DNA from: an uncultured SAR86 cluster bacterium
GTDB taxonomy: Bacteria > Pseudomonadota > Gammaproteobacteria > Magnimaribacterales > D2472
Length of the DNA stretch: 44,931 nt
Direction: 5' to 3'
Assembly: GCA_902509555.1 (NCBI GenBank)
Contig: CABWYS010000002.1
Coordinates: 65,478-110,408 of the forward strand
Shown piece after piece: positions 7,957 through 16,772 of the stretch; position 1 is the stretch's first letter, and every line of letters starts with the position of its first letter. The notes under the pieces are model-generated. The model did no database searches. It saw only the letters and a list, made by a program, of their open reading frames with translations, and was not told where the DNA came from. The translations under genes were made by a program, and so were the position numbers.

Positions 7957-8793
7957 ATGCTCATTTCGTTTGATCAAAAGGAATATCAAAAACTTAATGA
8001 TAAATCCTATCAACTTGAAAAAAGAAGATTGCAAATTGAACTACTAAAACTCCAAGAAGATGTCATTAAAAACAAACGGAGAATTTGTATTGTATTAGAA
8101 GGAAGAGACACTGCAGGCAAAAGCTCTGCGTATAAATTTTTTACTCAATACTTAATTCCAAAAAACTTTAAGTATGTGAATCTTGGGATTCCTACAAAAT
8201 GGGAATCCTCGCATTGGTTTCGACGGTGGAAAAAAGTAATTCCTAAAAAAGGTGAGATCGCCTTTTTAGATAGATCTTGGTATACCCGAGCTTTAACAGA
8301 GCCAGTTATGGGCTATTGCAGTGAGAAGCAATACAGAGATTTTATGAATCGAGTAATCCCATGGGAGCAAAACCTTATTAATGATGGCGTTGAGATTATT
8401 AAATTCTATTTCTCACTATCGCAAGATCAACAAAAGAAACGAATGAAAGCTCGCAAGCACTCTGAACTAAAGTATTGGAAGCTCTCCGCCAATGATGAAG
8501 GCATCGTGACAAAATGGGATGCTTTTACGCTTTATAAAGAACAAATGTTTGAGAAGACTTCTCCTAACTTCTCTCCTTGGATTGCAATCAATGCAAACAA
8601 TAAAATGATTGCGCGCTTAACCGCATTAAGATTTCTATTGAACCAAACAGATTATGAGGAGAAAAAACTTCTCAAACCTCTGACTTGGTCCAAAAATATT
8701 AATAACTATAAAGTCTTGTTAGAAGGCGTTGAGTTCAACAATTTGGACTATGAACAATACAAGGTTTTAAGCAAATACATGGACGATGAGTAA
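7957..8793 (+). CDS. ppk2: Polyphosphate kinase 2 (PPK2 family)
   Basis: A 278-residue PPK2-type polyphosphate:nucleotide phosphotransferase, which moves phosphate between polyphosphate and nucleoside mono- or diphosphates. The Walker A motif GRDTAGKS is near residue 51 and the Walker B / lid start LDRSWYTRALTEPVMGYC near residue 106. FYFSLSQDQQKKRMKAR matches the following conserved helix. Length is that of a single-domain PPK2. Direction (ADP or GDP formation, or AMP phosphorylation) depends on subclass and is not assigned here. The next gene, an exopolyphosphatase, begins at the base after its stop codon, so the two are co-translated polyphosphate genes. Confidence 0.92.
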   Translation: MLISFDQKEYQKLNDKSYQLEKRRLQIELLKLQEDVIKNKRRICIVLEGRDTAGKSSAYKFFTQYLIPKNFKYVNLGIPTKWESSHWFRRWKKVIPKKGEIAFLDRSWYTRALTEPVMGYCSEKQYRDFMNRVIPWEQNLINDGVEIIKFYFSLSQDQQKKRMKARKHSELKYWKLSANDEGIVTKWDAFTLYKEQMFEKTSPNFSPWIAINANNKMIARLTALRFLLNQTDYEEKKLLKPLTWSKNINNYKVLLEGVEFNNLDYEQYKVLSKYMDDE

Positions 8794-9648
8794 ATGAAAA
8801 TTGCGTCCATTGACATTGGAACCAATGCCATTAAATCTAAGATATTCAAAACAACACCTGCATCAATTGAATTTATTGAAGGAATTAGGTCTCCCATAAG
8901 ACTTGGAAGCGACGTTTTTAAAGAAGGAAATCTCAGTATAGGTAAGTTAGATCAAGTCATTGAAACTATTCGTGAGTATGAGAAAGTATTTAAAGAAAAT
9001 TCTATTAGTCATTATGAGATAGTCGCCACATCTGCTTTCAGGGATACCTCTAACTCTGAAGATGCTAGACGTTACATAGAAACAGCGATCAATCATCCGC
9101 TGAGGGTAATATCTGGATTAGAAGAAGCAAAATTGATTAGATTTCACCCCAAAAGCAATACAGGTAAAAATAAAATTTTTGTAGATTTGGGGGGTGGAAG
9201 CACTGAATTCTTTATTCGCAATGAAGAAGATACGATTATTCGGTCTTTTCAGCTTGGGGCTGTACGGAATATGCTCAAGAGAGATGAGACAGAAGAATGG
9301 CAACGCCTAGAAGAATGGCTGCAATCAATCAAGTCAAAGAAAAAGTTAATTGGCATCGGAGGGAATATTAGATCATTTCTTAATTCCCACGGATCAAAAG
9401 AAATGTCCCTAAATGAATTTATCAAAAAATCTGAAAGACTTTCGAAGCTAGATACCGAAGAAAAAATAAAAAAATATAAATTTTCTCCTGATAGAGCTGA
9501 CGTTATCGATCATGCATTACACATTTTTAAATTTATTGCTGAAAAACTTGAGATTCAAACAATCACATCTACCAAATGGGGAATTTCAGATTCAATCGCT
9601 ATCAAGCTATTCCACGAACTATATTCAAGCAAAGTTACTATTTCATAA
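8794..9648 (+). CDS. ppx: Ppx/GppA-type exopolyphosphatase
   Basis: A 284-residue member of the actin-fold Ppx/GppA family, which removes terminal phosphates from polyphosphate or hydrolyses pppGpp. The phosphate-1 motif SIDIGTNAIKSKI is at residues 5-17 and the phosphate-2 motif VDLGGGSTEFF near residue 130. The protein has only the two actin-like halves and lacks the C-terminal HD domain of E. coli Ppx (about 510 residues), like many short Ppx proteins. Its ATG follows the PPK2 stop codon with no gap. It ends by overlapping the convergent gspM gene by 6 bp. Ppx versus GppA activity cannot be settled by eye, though the PPK2 partner favours Ppx. Confidence 0.85.
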   Translation: MKIASIDIGTNAIKSKIFKTTPASIEFIEGIRSPIRLGSDVFKEGNLSIGKLDQVIETIREYEKVFKENSISHYEIVATSAFRDTSNSEDARRYIETAINHPLRVISGLEEAKLIRFHPKSNTGKNKIFVDLGGGSTEFFIRNEEDTIIRSFQLGAVRNMLKRDETEEWQRLEEWLQSIKSKKKLIGIGGNIRSFLNSHGSKEMSLNEFIKKSERLSKLDTEEKIKKYKFSPDRADVIDHALHIFKFIAEKLEIQTITSTKWGISDSIAIKLFHELYSSKVTIS

Positions 9649-10116
9649 ATTTCTATAAACAGAAATAATTTCATATCGATTTTTTGAAAATTCAACATCA
9701 ATTGAGTCAATCAATATACTTGAATGACTGGCAATGTTTTCTAAAAATTGAGCGCTACCTTCAATACTTTGCTGAGTGAAAGAGAAGAACTTTTTGTCAT
9801 TGTCTTCATATATTTTAAAATTAGAAATTTTGCTTAATTGCGCTTGAGAGATTACAAAATCTTCAACAGAGGATGTCTGCTTAATAAATTGTTGAGTATT
9901 TTGGTAAGTTAAAGCAGTATTAGCTTTCTCAAACACGTAGTAAAAATCATTTTTTGACTTCTCCAGAGCTTTGCTTTGATAAGCAATAGAGCTAGATGCT
10001 TTATTAAAATATGCACCTAATAACACTAGTATAAAAACTGCAAGAACTATTAGAAGTAAGAATCTCTCTCTTCGATCACGAGCATTCCAAAATTCTGCCA
10101 GCATACTAAGTTTCAT
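9643..10116 (-). CDS. gspM: Type II secretion system protein GspM
   Basis: A 157-residue bitopic inner-membrane protein: short cytoplasmic tail (FWNARDRRER), one membrane helix (about residues 19-38, FLLLIVLAVFILVLLGAYF), and a periplasmic domain with ferredoxin-like pattern. This is the expected GspM layout, where it supports GspL in the inner-membrane platform. It overlaps gspL by 11 bp and is the last gene of the gspC-M train. Sequence alone is weakly diagnostic; order gives most of the confidence. Confidence 0.85.
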   Translation of the reverse strand: MKLSMLAEFWNARDRRERFLLLIVLAVFILVLLGAYFNKASSSIAYQSKALEKSKNDFYYVFEKANTALTYQNTQQFIKQTSSVEDFVISQAQLSKISNFKIYEDNDKKFFSFTQQSIEGSAQFLENIASHSSILIDSIDVEFSKNRYEIISVYRNL

Positions 10117-11275
10117 ATTGCACTAGTAAGTTACCAAAGAAACCATCATCTTTTTCTATCAGATCAGACTCTATAAAATTGAGGTCTTCTGATTTCAATA
10201 TTTGCTTTAATAAATTTAATTTGAAGAGTGGCAGCCCCTCTAAATGAATGTTAATTTCTTGCTCTTTGAGATTAATGGCAATCCTTTGAATTGAATCATC
10301 TCTAAATGCATCCAAGTATTTCAAAACACTCAGATCTTGCTTAGAAATATTTTTTTGCTTAGGTATATTTCTTGTTAAATTATCAATCTGAGCGCGCGCA
10401 TTAACCAATCTTTTAAAATTTGGATTTAGTTGTTCAAAGATTTTTATAGTGCTTTGTTTATAGGTATTAACCGATGAGTTTAAATTGTAGGAAATAACTA
10501 ATGGTGCTATCAAAAATATGAGTGCTGAGATATTGAGAGCCCAGAATTCAAAAGAATTAAATTTTAGTTTCTGTTTAATATATTGAAATGAGAGTTTTCT
10601 TTTAAAGAAATTGACATTACTAAACTTAAGACTATTTATAAAATTAATATGAATATCAGAAAATTGTATTTTTTTGAAATTTAAACCTTTGAATTTATTT
10701 AAAAGTACTGGCTCTGACTCACCTAAAACTTGTAATGTTTTTAAATCCAAGCCATCAGATACCAAAATTTGCAGATAATCCTCTAGCAAATCATTAGAGC
10801 CACTAAATCCAGTCAAATCTTCAAATGAACAAATGAAGCTATGCTCAGCAATATAAATAGAATTAATACCCTCTGGCAATAAAAAATGTTCAGGATAAAC
10901 ATAAACATCTCCGTCAAAATCACTAAAATGCTCAGCGATAGAATTATAGGTGCTGTAATTTATCCAAGATGCTAGATTTAAGCTAGGCTGAAAAAAGAAT
11001 TTTAGATCTGAGATATTGCTGATAAGACCATCCTCAGACTCACTAAAAATATTTGCTTTTAAAATATCATCCTTTAATCCAATCTCATTTTTTGTGGCCT
11101 TGAATCCAAACAATGCGGAAGGAAGCATGATGTAAAGATTGTTGCCAGGAAGGAGCCCTTCTTTTGCATCTATTAAATTAAATTTCCCAACTTGATTTTT
11201 ATTACCCTCGTCATACGTAAAAAGCTTAACAGTAGATAGGCTCAGGTCATCAAATTTAATAAAGTAATTAATCAT
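10106..11275 (-). CDS. gspL: Type II secretion system protein GspL
   Basis: A 389-residue protein with a cytoplasmic actin-like domain (about residues 1-240), one membrane helix (about 246-265, ALNISALIFLIAPLVISYNL) and a periplasmic C-terminal domain. GspL couples the GspE ATPase to the inner-membrane platform. It sits between gspK and gspM, 5 bp after gspK and overlapping gspM by 11 bp. Conservation is low, as normal for GspL, so assignment rests on topology, length and gene order. Confidence 0.87.
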   Translation of the reverse strand: MINYFIKFDDLSLSTVKLFTYDEGNKNQVGKFNLIDAKEGLLPGNNLYIMLPSALFGFKATKNEIGLKDDILKANIFSESEDGLISNISDLKFFFQPSLNLASWINYSTYNSIAEHFSDFDGDVYVYPEHFLLPEGINSIYIAEHSFICSFEDLTGFSGSNDLLEDYLQILVSDGLDLKTLQVLGESEPVLLNKFKGLNFKKIQFSDIHINFINSLKFSNVNFFKRKLSFQYIKQKLKFNSFEFWALNISALIFLIAPLVISYNLNSSVNTYKQSTIKIFEQLNPNFKRLVNARAQIDNLTRNIPKQKNISKQDLSVLKYLDAFRDDSIQRIAINLKEQEINIHLEGLPLFKLNLLKQILKSEDLNFIESDLIEKDDGFFGNLLVQYET

Positions 11276-11280
11276 GCACG

Positions 11281-12237
11281 TTAGAAAATAAAATCTCTAT
11301 TCAAAACTTTTGCTGAATTAGATATATCTAATATAACAAGACTATCCAGCTGATTGGAAAAAGTTTGATTGTATATCCTGGTAGAGATGAGAAAAGTATT
11401 TGAGTTAATGCTGAGCACCTGTGATGGCCATGAGGATGATTGGGTGATTTTATTAGCAAATTCATTAGCAGAATCATAGCCATTTTCCGGAGTATCTAAT
11501 ATCTGACTATCAATAAATTCTAAATTTTCTTCATCAAAAAATGATGCTATTAAATTTGTGTGACTATCATTTAATGTGTTGACATTAATTAACTGATTTG
11601 AAATCCCAGGTAAGACACATAAATTATTAGATATTTTTTTAAAACTAATTTGATCTAAAACAGGAAAATTTTTGATTTCTGAAAGGTTAGAAAGCAATCT
11701 TTTTGGAGTATATTGATTAATTGGAGATAAGGGTCCAATGTAAAAATAGTTTTCTGCACCGAAATTTAAGGGCTGATTATCAGGATCAACCCAGTCAATT
11801 AACTGGTCAATAAATGATTCTATCTCTGGAGCATCAAGGCCTTTTAATCTTAATAACCGCTCTAACCATTCTCTGTTGTCTTTTTTAATTTGAACGCCAT
11901 CACCAGTTTTAATAAAAATACTATTTAGGTTAAAACAATTAGAGGCATCGGAAACATCCACTTGAATTGTGGCTAATTCATTTGAAAAGAAATAGCTATG
12001 GTTAAGAACTGGATCATTGTTAATTAACTTTTCATTTAAAGAGATCATTTCTTTTTGGATAGACTTGATAGCTTGTTTCTCTGAGCTCAATAACAGCTGC
12101 AAGCTATGGTTCTTGAAATCTATATATAAATCTCGTTGGAGTGAAAGAAAAAAATTTTTACTGATCTGAATGCTGATAATAGACATGACCATCAAAATTA
12201 ATAATGTTGAAATCAGTACTACGCCTGGCTTATTCAT
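11281..12237 (-). CDS. gspK: Type II secretion minor pseudopilin GspK
   Basis: A 318-residue minor pseudopilin. The prepilin leader is only MNKPG, followed by the hydrophobic helix VVLISTLLILMVMSIISIQI. Position +5 of the mature protein is Ser instead of the Glu found in other pseudopilins, the known hallmark of GspK, which caps the pseudopilus tip. The large extra domain holds the conserved DWVDPDNQP and FNLNS segments seen in this family. It overlaps gspJ by 8 bp. Confidence 0.9.
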   Translation of the reverse strand: MNKPGVVLISTLLILMVMSIISIQISKNFFLSLQRDLYIDFKNHSLQLLLSSEKQAIKSIQKEMISLNEKLINNDPVLNHSYFFSNELATIQVDVSDASNCFNLNSIFIKTGDGVQIKKDNREWLERLLRLKGLDAPEIESFIDQLIDWVDPDNQPLNFGAENYFYIGPLSPINQYTPKRLLSNLSEIKNFPVLDQISFKKISNNLCVLPGISNQLINVNTLNDSHTNLIASFFDEENLEFIDSQILDTPENGYDSANEFANKITQSSSWPSQVLSINSNTFLISTRIYNQTFSNQLDSLVILDISNSAKVLNRDFIF

Positions 12238-12841
12238 AAACAGTATTGATGTTGGGATTTATTATCCATACAAATGATTCATCTTGAATATTGGTTATTG
12301 AAACTTTTATCAAGCTAGGAATTTGTCTTTGCGTGATTGACCCTTGAGGCCACGAATAAAACCATCGTGTTTTGTCAGCAAATTCCAACCGAAAATTATC
12401 TATATCTTCAAATAAAATAGTTTCCATATATTCCAGGGGATTTGCGGGTGAGGCCGCATAAAATTGTCTTCTCACCAATGATTGATTTTCTAAAACATAT
12501 TGAACCCTTACTAGGTCTTTGGACGATATATCTTCAGTAATCGCTTTGGTTGTAAATGAAAAGCTGTCAGTATCAGCTCCACCGATAAAAGTAGCCTTTT
12601 CACTATCACCTCTGAAATTTATTAGAGAAACGTTTACGGCATTGATTAAATCTTCATTTAGGGTACTGGTCAGCAAATTAAATTCATAAATGTATTGAGA
12701 TTTCCCTAATACTAAATCCCTTGATTGAATTGAAGATTTTAAAAAATTGGAGGTGATGACTGCTATGAGGCTCAAAATGACAATAGATATTAATACTTCA
12801 ATCAAAGTAAAACCTTTTTTGAAGTCCTTATTTTTTTTCAA
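12230..12841 (-). CDS. gspJ: Type II secretion minor pseudopilin GspJ
   Basis: A 203-residue pseudopilin with leader MKKNKDFKKG and the mature start FTLIEVLISIVILSLIAV, with Glu at +5 for helix packing. The globular part carries the GspJ-type LVRRQF and W-rich beta segments. Part of the GspH-I-J-K tip complex. Overlaps gspI by 14 bp and gspK by 8 bp, so all four minor pseudopilins are translationally coupled. Confidence 0.9.
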   Translation of the reverse strand: MKKNKDFKKGFTLIEVLISIVILSLIAVITSNFLKSSIQSRDLVLGKSQYIYEFNLLTSTLNEDLINAVNVSLINFRGDSEKATFIGGADTDSFSFTTKAITEDISSKDLVRVQYVLENQSLVRRQFYAASPANPLEYMETILFEDIDNFRLEFADKTRWFYSWPQGSITQRQIPSLIKVSITNIQDESFVWIINPNINTVYE

Positions 12842-13184
12842 TGAAAACTCTCAATTCATATAACGCTACTTGCTGATTTTTACTGACCAAAATTCTAATT
12901 TCATTCATCTGATTAGAGCCTTGAATAATACTTTCTGACCAAAAAAAAGTTTTTCCACCAAAATCTATTTGGCCATCTCTTTCATTGATTCCAATCATTG
13001 GTTCAAGCGTCTGGGCAAGCGCCAATCTATTGTTTGCAATTTGTCTTGCATAAGCTCTTTCCTCTAGATCAAAAGCAGATAATGTAGTGGATGAAATAAA
13101 TTGAAAGATAGAAGTGACTGCCAAGCCAAGAATTAGCAGAGCAGCGCCAACCTCTAGAAGACTAAAGCCCTTTTGAAGCAACAT
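12828..13184 (-). CDS. gspI: Type II secretion minor pseudopilin GspI
   Basis: A 118-residue pseudopilin, the usual short length of GspI. The cleavage motif is QKG followed by FSLLEVGAALLILGLAVTSI with Glu at +5. The AYARQIANNRLALAQ segment matches the conserved GspI helix with the A-x-N-x-L pattern. It overlaps gspH by 23 bp and gspJ by 14 bp. Confidence 0.9.
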   Translation of the reverse strand: MLLQKGFSLLEVGAALLILGLAVTSIFQFISSTTLSAFDLEERAYARQIANNRLALAQTLEPMIGINERDGQIDFGGKTFFWSESIIQGSNQMNEIRILVSKNQQVALYELRVFIEKK

Positions 13185-13671
13185 AATTATTTCTATTGTC
13201 TATTACTTTACCAAAGGCATCTATGGTGAGCACTCTTCCTGAGTTATCTTTATTAAAATGGATTTCGCCACCAGACGATTTACCAGATGGATAAAAAATT
13301 AAAAAAGGTAATTCAGTTTCATTTGAAAATAAAAGTGTCTGACCGCGAGCATCTTTAAAAATAATTTTATTGCTTATATTTGGGTAGTACGAAGAATCAA
13401 AATTCTGTGAATGCCATTCATTTTTTTTTAAAGTATAAATAGATTGGGTATTCTCTCCAATAAACCATGCAAGAGTTTTTTTAGTTAAGGCACTTTCTTC
13501 AGAAAGAAAGTTAAGGAATTCTTTATAGGGTTCCACTTGATCGGATTGGTATCTATCAACAAAGGAGGTATTGGTAACAATGACGGCAGAAATAAGGCCC
13601 ATTAAAATTAAAACAACTAAAAGCTCTAAAAGAGTAAAGCCTGGTGATAAATTTAATTTTCTGAAATCCAA
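13162..13671 (-). CDS. gspH: Type II secretion minor pseudopilin GspH
   Basis: A 169-residue pseudopilin with mature start FTLLELLVVLILMGLISAVI (Glu +5) after a leader ending SPG. The C-terminal part is the variable globular domain; a FYPSGKSSGGEI segment matches the common GspH beta-hairpin. It overlaps gspG by 19 bp and gspI by 23 bp. Confidence 0.9.
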   Translation of the reverse strand: MDFRKLNLSPGFTLLELLVVLILMGLISAVIVTNTSFVDRYQSDQVEPYKEFLNFLSEESALTKKTLAWFIGENTQSIYTLKKNEWHSQNFDSSYYPNISNKIIFKDARGQTLLFSNETELPFLIFYPSGKSSGGEIHFNKDNSGRVLTIDAFGKVIDNRNNYVASKGL

Positions 13672-14087
13672 TTACCTATATCAGCATCGTCTCCAAAGCC
13701 GCCCTCTAAACCATCTGCACCAAGACTATAAATGTCATATTTTTTAGTTTTTTGGCCTGGTTGAATGTACAAATATTCTCGACCCCATGGATCTAAAGGA
13801 GTTGTATTAATATACCCATTCTCAGGATACAAGTAAGGACGTTTAAGCTCATTGTGGGGGCTAATTAATGCTTGAAGCCCTTGATCTGTTGAGGGGTATG
13901 ATCGCTCGTTAAATTTATATAACTCCAGGGCTTTCTCAATTTGAGAGAGATCTGCTCTCATCTTTTCAAGATTAGCTCTTTGCAAAAAAGGTGAGACATT
14001 AACGGCAACGATAGTAGCTAAAATACCTAAGATGACTATCACGGCCATAAGCTCAATTAAGGTAAAACCAGGTTTATTTTTTTTCAT
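13653..14087 (-). CDS. gspG: Type II secretion major pseudopilin GspG
   Basis: A 144-residue major pseudopilin. After leader MKKNKPG comes FTLIELMAVIVILGILATIV with Glu at +5, then the strongly conserved ALELYKFNERSYPSTDQGL and DPWGREY segments, and a C-terminal calcium loop with GADGLEGG and DADIGNW. These make GspG the safest call in the cluster. It forms the piston-like pseudopilus after cleavage by the prepilin peptidase, whose gene is at 32479-33234. Confidence 0.97.
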   Translation of the reverse strand: MKKNKPGFTLIELMAVIVILGILATIVAVNVSPFLQRANLEKMRADLSQIEKALELYKFNERSYPSTDQGLQALISPHNELKRPYLYPENGYINTTPLDPWGREYLYIQPGQKTKKYDIYSLGADGLEGGFGDDADIGNWISEN

Positions 14088-14089
14088 AT

Positions 14090-15286
14090 TTATCCTAAAG
14101 CCATACTATTCATCTGCATGATGGGCAATAAAATTGCTAAAACAATTAACAAAATAATACCGCCACCAAAAATTATAACCAAAGGTTCAAGCAAAGATAA
14201 AACAGTGGACCTTTTGCTTTCTATTTCACCTTTCATGTATTGTGCAACTTTTTCAAACATAAATGTTAAATTTCCAGACTTATACCCACTTGAAAGTAGC
14301 TGTAAAAATAAAGACGGGAAAATATTGGCTTCTCTAAGTGATTGAATGAAATCTTTGCCCTCTACCAACTCAACCCTAGCATCCTCTAAAGATTTGGCGA
14401 TATATTTATTACCTATGACAACATGAGCTTGCTGCATAGCAACATCTAAGTTTAAGCCTGACTTCATCATCAAATGCATCACCCTTGAAAAACGTTCGAC
14501 CTCTGCATTTAAAATAAATGTACCAATAAGAGGAATTTTAAGGAATCTTCTATGAATAGAGATTGCTGTTTGATTATTTTGAATGAGATATCTGTAATAA
14601 AAAAAACAACCCAAGATTAGTAAAAAAGATATTAAAAGAATTAATCCAGAATAATTTGATAAGCCCATTAAGACTGCGGTCAAAGTTGGTAGTTGAGCAC
14701 CTGCACGAACAAACTGCTCAACAACTTGGGGCATAACAAATGTTAAGAGAGCAAAAACCACTCCCACTGAAAATACCATCAAGATCATAGGATAGGCTAA
14801 CGCCGAAATAACTTGCTGCCTGACCAGTGCAAATTCTTCTAGATAATCTGCAAGATTGCTAAAAGCAATATGAAGGTTCCCCGCAGCATCTCCAGCCGAA
14901 ACAAGTGATGTATAGGTTTCATTAAAAATTGATGGATGTGAAGACATTGCTTCAGCAATTCTAGACCCTTGCAGGATTTCATCCCTAACAGAATGCAATG
15001 CCGCAGAAAGAGACTTATCTTCTACTTCAAGAGCAATAGATTTTAAAGTTTCATCAATGGATATGCTCGAATCCAGTAAAGTTGCAATTTGTCTAGTGGC
15101 AAACAGCAGTTGTTTATGGGAAACCCTAGCCTTTAAGAAATGATTTCTATTAGTTTTACCTAATGATAGAGGTGTTAAGTTTGATGCTTTAATTTGCTGT
15201 CTTGCACCGCGTTCAGATTTAGAGTTTAAAACCCCATTAACTTTTTTTCCAGATTCATTGATTGCAATGTATTTATAAGTTGGCAT
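14090..15286 (-). CDS. gspF: Type II secretion inner-membrane protein GspF
   Basis: A 398-residue polytopic protein with two GspF/PilC domains, each followed by membrane helices. N-terminal YKYIAINESGKKVNG and later SLLEPLVIIFGGGIILLIVLAILLPIMQMN near the C-terminus are family hallmarks. It forms the core of the inner-membrane platform. Its start overlaps the end of gspE by 14 bp. Confidence 0.96.
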   Translation of the reverse strand: MPTYKYIAINESGKKVNGVLNSKSERGARQQIKASNLTPLSLGKTNRNHFLKARVSHKQLLFATRQIATLLDSSISIDETLKSIALEVEDKSLSAALHSVRDEILQGSRIAEAMSSHPSIFNETYTSLVSAGDAAGNLHIAFSNLADYLEEFALVRQQVISALAYPMILMVFSVGVVFALLTFVMPQVVEQFVRAGAQLPTLTAVLMGLSNYSGLILLISFLLILGCFFYYRYLIQNNQTAISIHRRFLKIPLIGTFILNAEVERFSRVMHLMMKSGLNLDVAMQQAHVVIGNKYIAKSLEDARVELVEGKDFIQSLREANIFPSLFLQLLSSGYKSGNLTFMFEKVAQYMKGEIESKRSTVLSLLEPLVIIFGGGIILLIVLAILLPIMQMNSMALG

Positions 15287-16769
15287 CTTGATAATTTTGA
15301 ACTCTCAAAAGCTCTTCATATGAGGTTAGACCATCACGCAGAAGTTGTGATGAAGATGAGTCTAAGGATAGATTGTCTTTAAATGCTGATTCAATTAACT
15401 TTGCTTCTGAGGCTTCGTCATGAATTAAAGCTTTTAATTCATCAGAGATAGTAATGCATTCTGCAAGAGCAATCCTACCTTTAAAACCTGTGTGATTGCA
15501 GCTTGCACAACCTTCGGCTTGATAGATGTTATCGTTTTTAGTAATTAGAAATTCTTTTTGAATTATCTCAGACGGCTTAATGGGTGTCTTGCAATCTTCG
15601 CACAGTCTTCTAACAAGTCTTTGGGCAATGACTACTCGCAAACTTGATGACAAAAGATATGACTCAATACCCATGTCCCTTAATCTAGCAATGGCGCCAA
15701 TGGCGCTATTGGTATGAATTGTAGAGAGAACTAAATGCCCTGTTAAGCTTGCTTGAATAGCGATCTTAGCAGTTTCAATATCTCTAATTTCTCCTACCAT
15801 GACTATATCGGGATCTTGTCGCAAGATTGATCTTAGGCCTGAAGCAAAATCATATCCAGCCTTATTATTTACTTGTGTTTGGCCAATTCCTGGCAAAGTG
15901 TACTCAATAGGATCCTCAACAGTAAGGATGTTTTGAGAAGTATCACTTATGTGTCGAAGGCCTGAATACAATGTTGTGGTTTTGCCAGAGCCAGTCGGTC
16001 CAGTAACTAAAATAATACCCTCTGAAAATTGCAAAGCATTTTTATAGGTTCTTAAAATTGAATCTGGTAAACCCAAATCACCAATATTAATTTGCGCCGC
16101 CTGTTTATCTAATAATCTTAAAACAACTCTTTCGCCATATGATGATGGCAAGGTAGAAACTCGAACATCAATTTTTTTTGCGCCTAATGATAGGGATACT
16201 CTTCCATCTTGAGGCTTTCTTCTTTCAGCAATATCCAATCGAGCAATAATTTTTAAGCGTGAAATAATTGGCGCTGAAAGCCTCGAATCATGAGCCAAAA
16301 CTTGTTGCAAAATTCCATCCACTCTATACCTGATAATAAAGTTTTCTTCATATGGCTCAAAATGAATATCTGATGCCCTCTCTTTGATTGCTTGGCTTAT
16401 TACGCCATTAATCAATTTAATGATAGGAGCATCATTTGCTCCGCTTAATAAATCCTCAGTTGGAGCTAATGTATTTGCAAATGATTGCAAATCAAAGTTC
16501 TCTGGAAGGCTTGAATTAAATATTCCATCATCATCACCAGCGGAATAGAACTCTGTTAACAGTTGATCAAATTCGGTGGGGGTACATGTATGAGATTTAA
16601 AATGATTCGCAAGAAAACGATATAGCTCTTGGAATAGTTCCTTTGTCAGTGGTTGCTCTGAAATAACTTGGGCTTTTTGATCTTCTTCAAACGCTATCAC
16701 CCTTTGAGTTTTTGCAAATTCATATGGCAATAAAGGACTCTTTGGGGCAATAACCTGATTCTTCGTCAT
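15273..16769 (-). CDS. gspE: Type II secretion ATPase GspE
   Basis: A 498-residue hexameric secretion ATPase. Walker A GPTGSGKT is at residues 257-264, an Asp box around VEDPIEYTLPGIGQTQVN, Walker B GEIRDIETA and His box TGHLVLSTIHTN follow. A four-Cys zinc site (CEDC and CASC, about 60 residues before the end) is typical of GspE and absent from twitching ATPases. The N-terminal domain that binds GspL is poorly conserved. Starts 3 bp after gspD. Confidence 0.97.
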   Translation of the reverse strand: MTKNQVIAPKSPLLPYEFAKTQRVIAFEEDQKAQVISEQPLTKELFQELYRFLANHFKSHTCTPTEFDQLLTEFYSAGDDDGIFNSSLPENFDLQSFANTLAPTEDLLSGANDAPIIKLINGVISQAIKERASDIHFEPYEENFIIRYRVDGILQQVLAHDSRLSAPIISRLKIIARLDIAERRKPQDGRVSLSLGAKKIDVRVSTLPSSYGERVVLRLLDKQAAQINIGDLGLPDSILRTYKNALQFSEGIILVTGPTGSGKTTTLYSGLRHISDTSQNILTVEDPIEYTLPGIGQTQVNNKAGYDFASGLRSILRQDPDIVMVGEIRDIETAKIAIQASLTGHLVLSTIHTNSAIGAIARLRDMGIESYLLSSSLRVVIAQRLVRRLCEDCKTPIKPSEIIQKEFLITKNDNIYQAEGCASCNHTGFKGRIALAECITISDELKALIHDEASEAKLIESAFKDNLSLDSSSSQLLRDGLTSYEELLRVQNYQDANL

Positions 16770-16772
16770 ATA

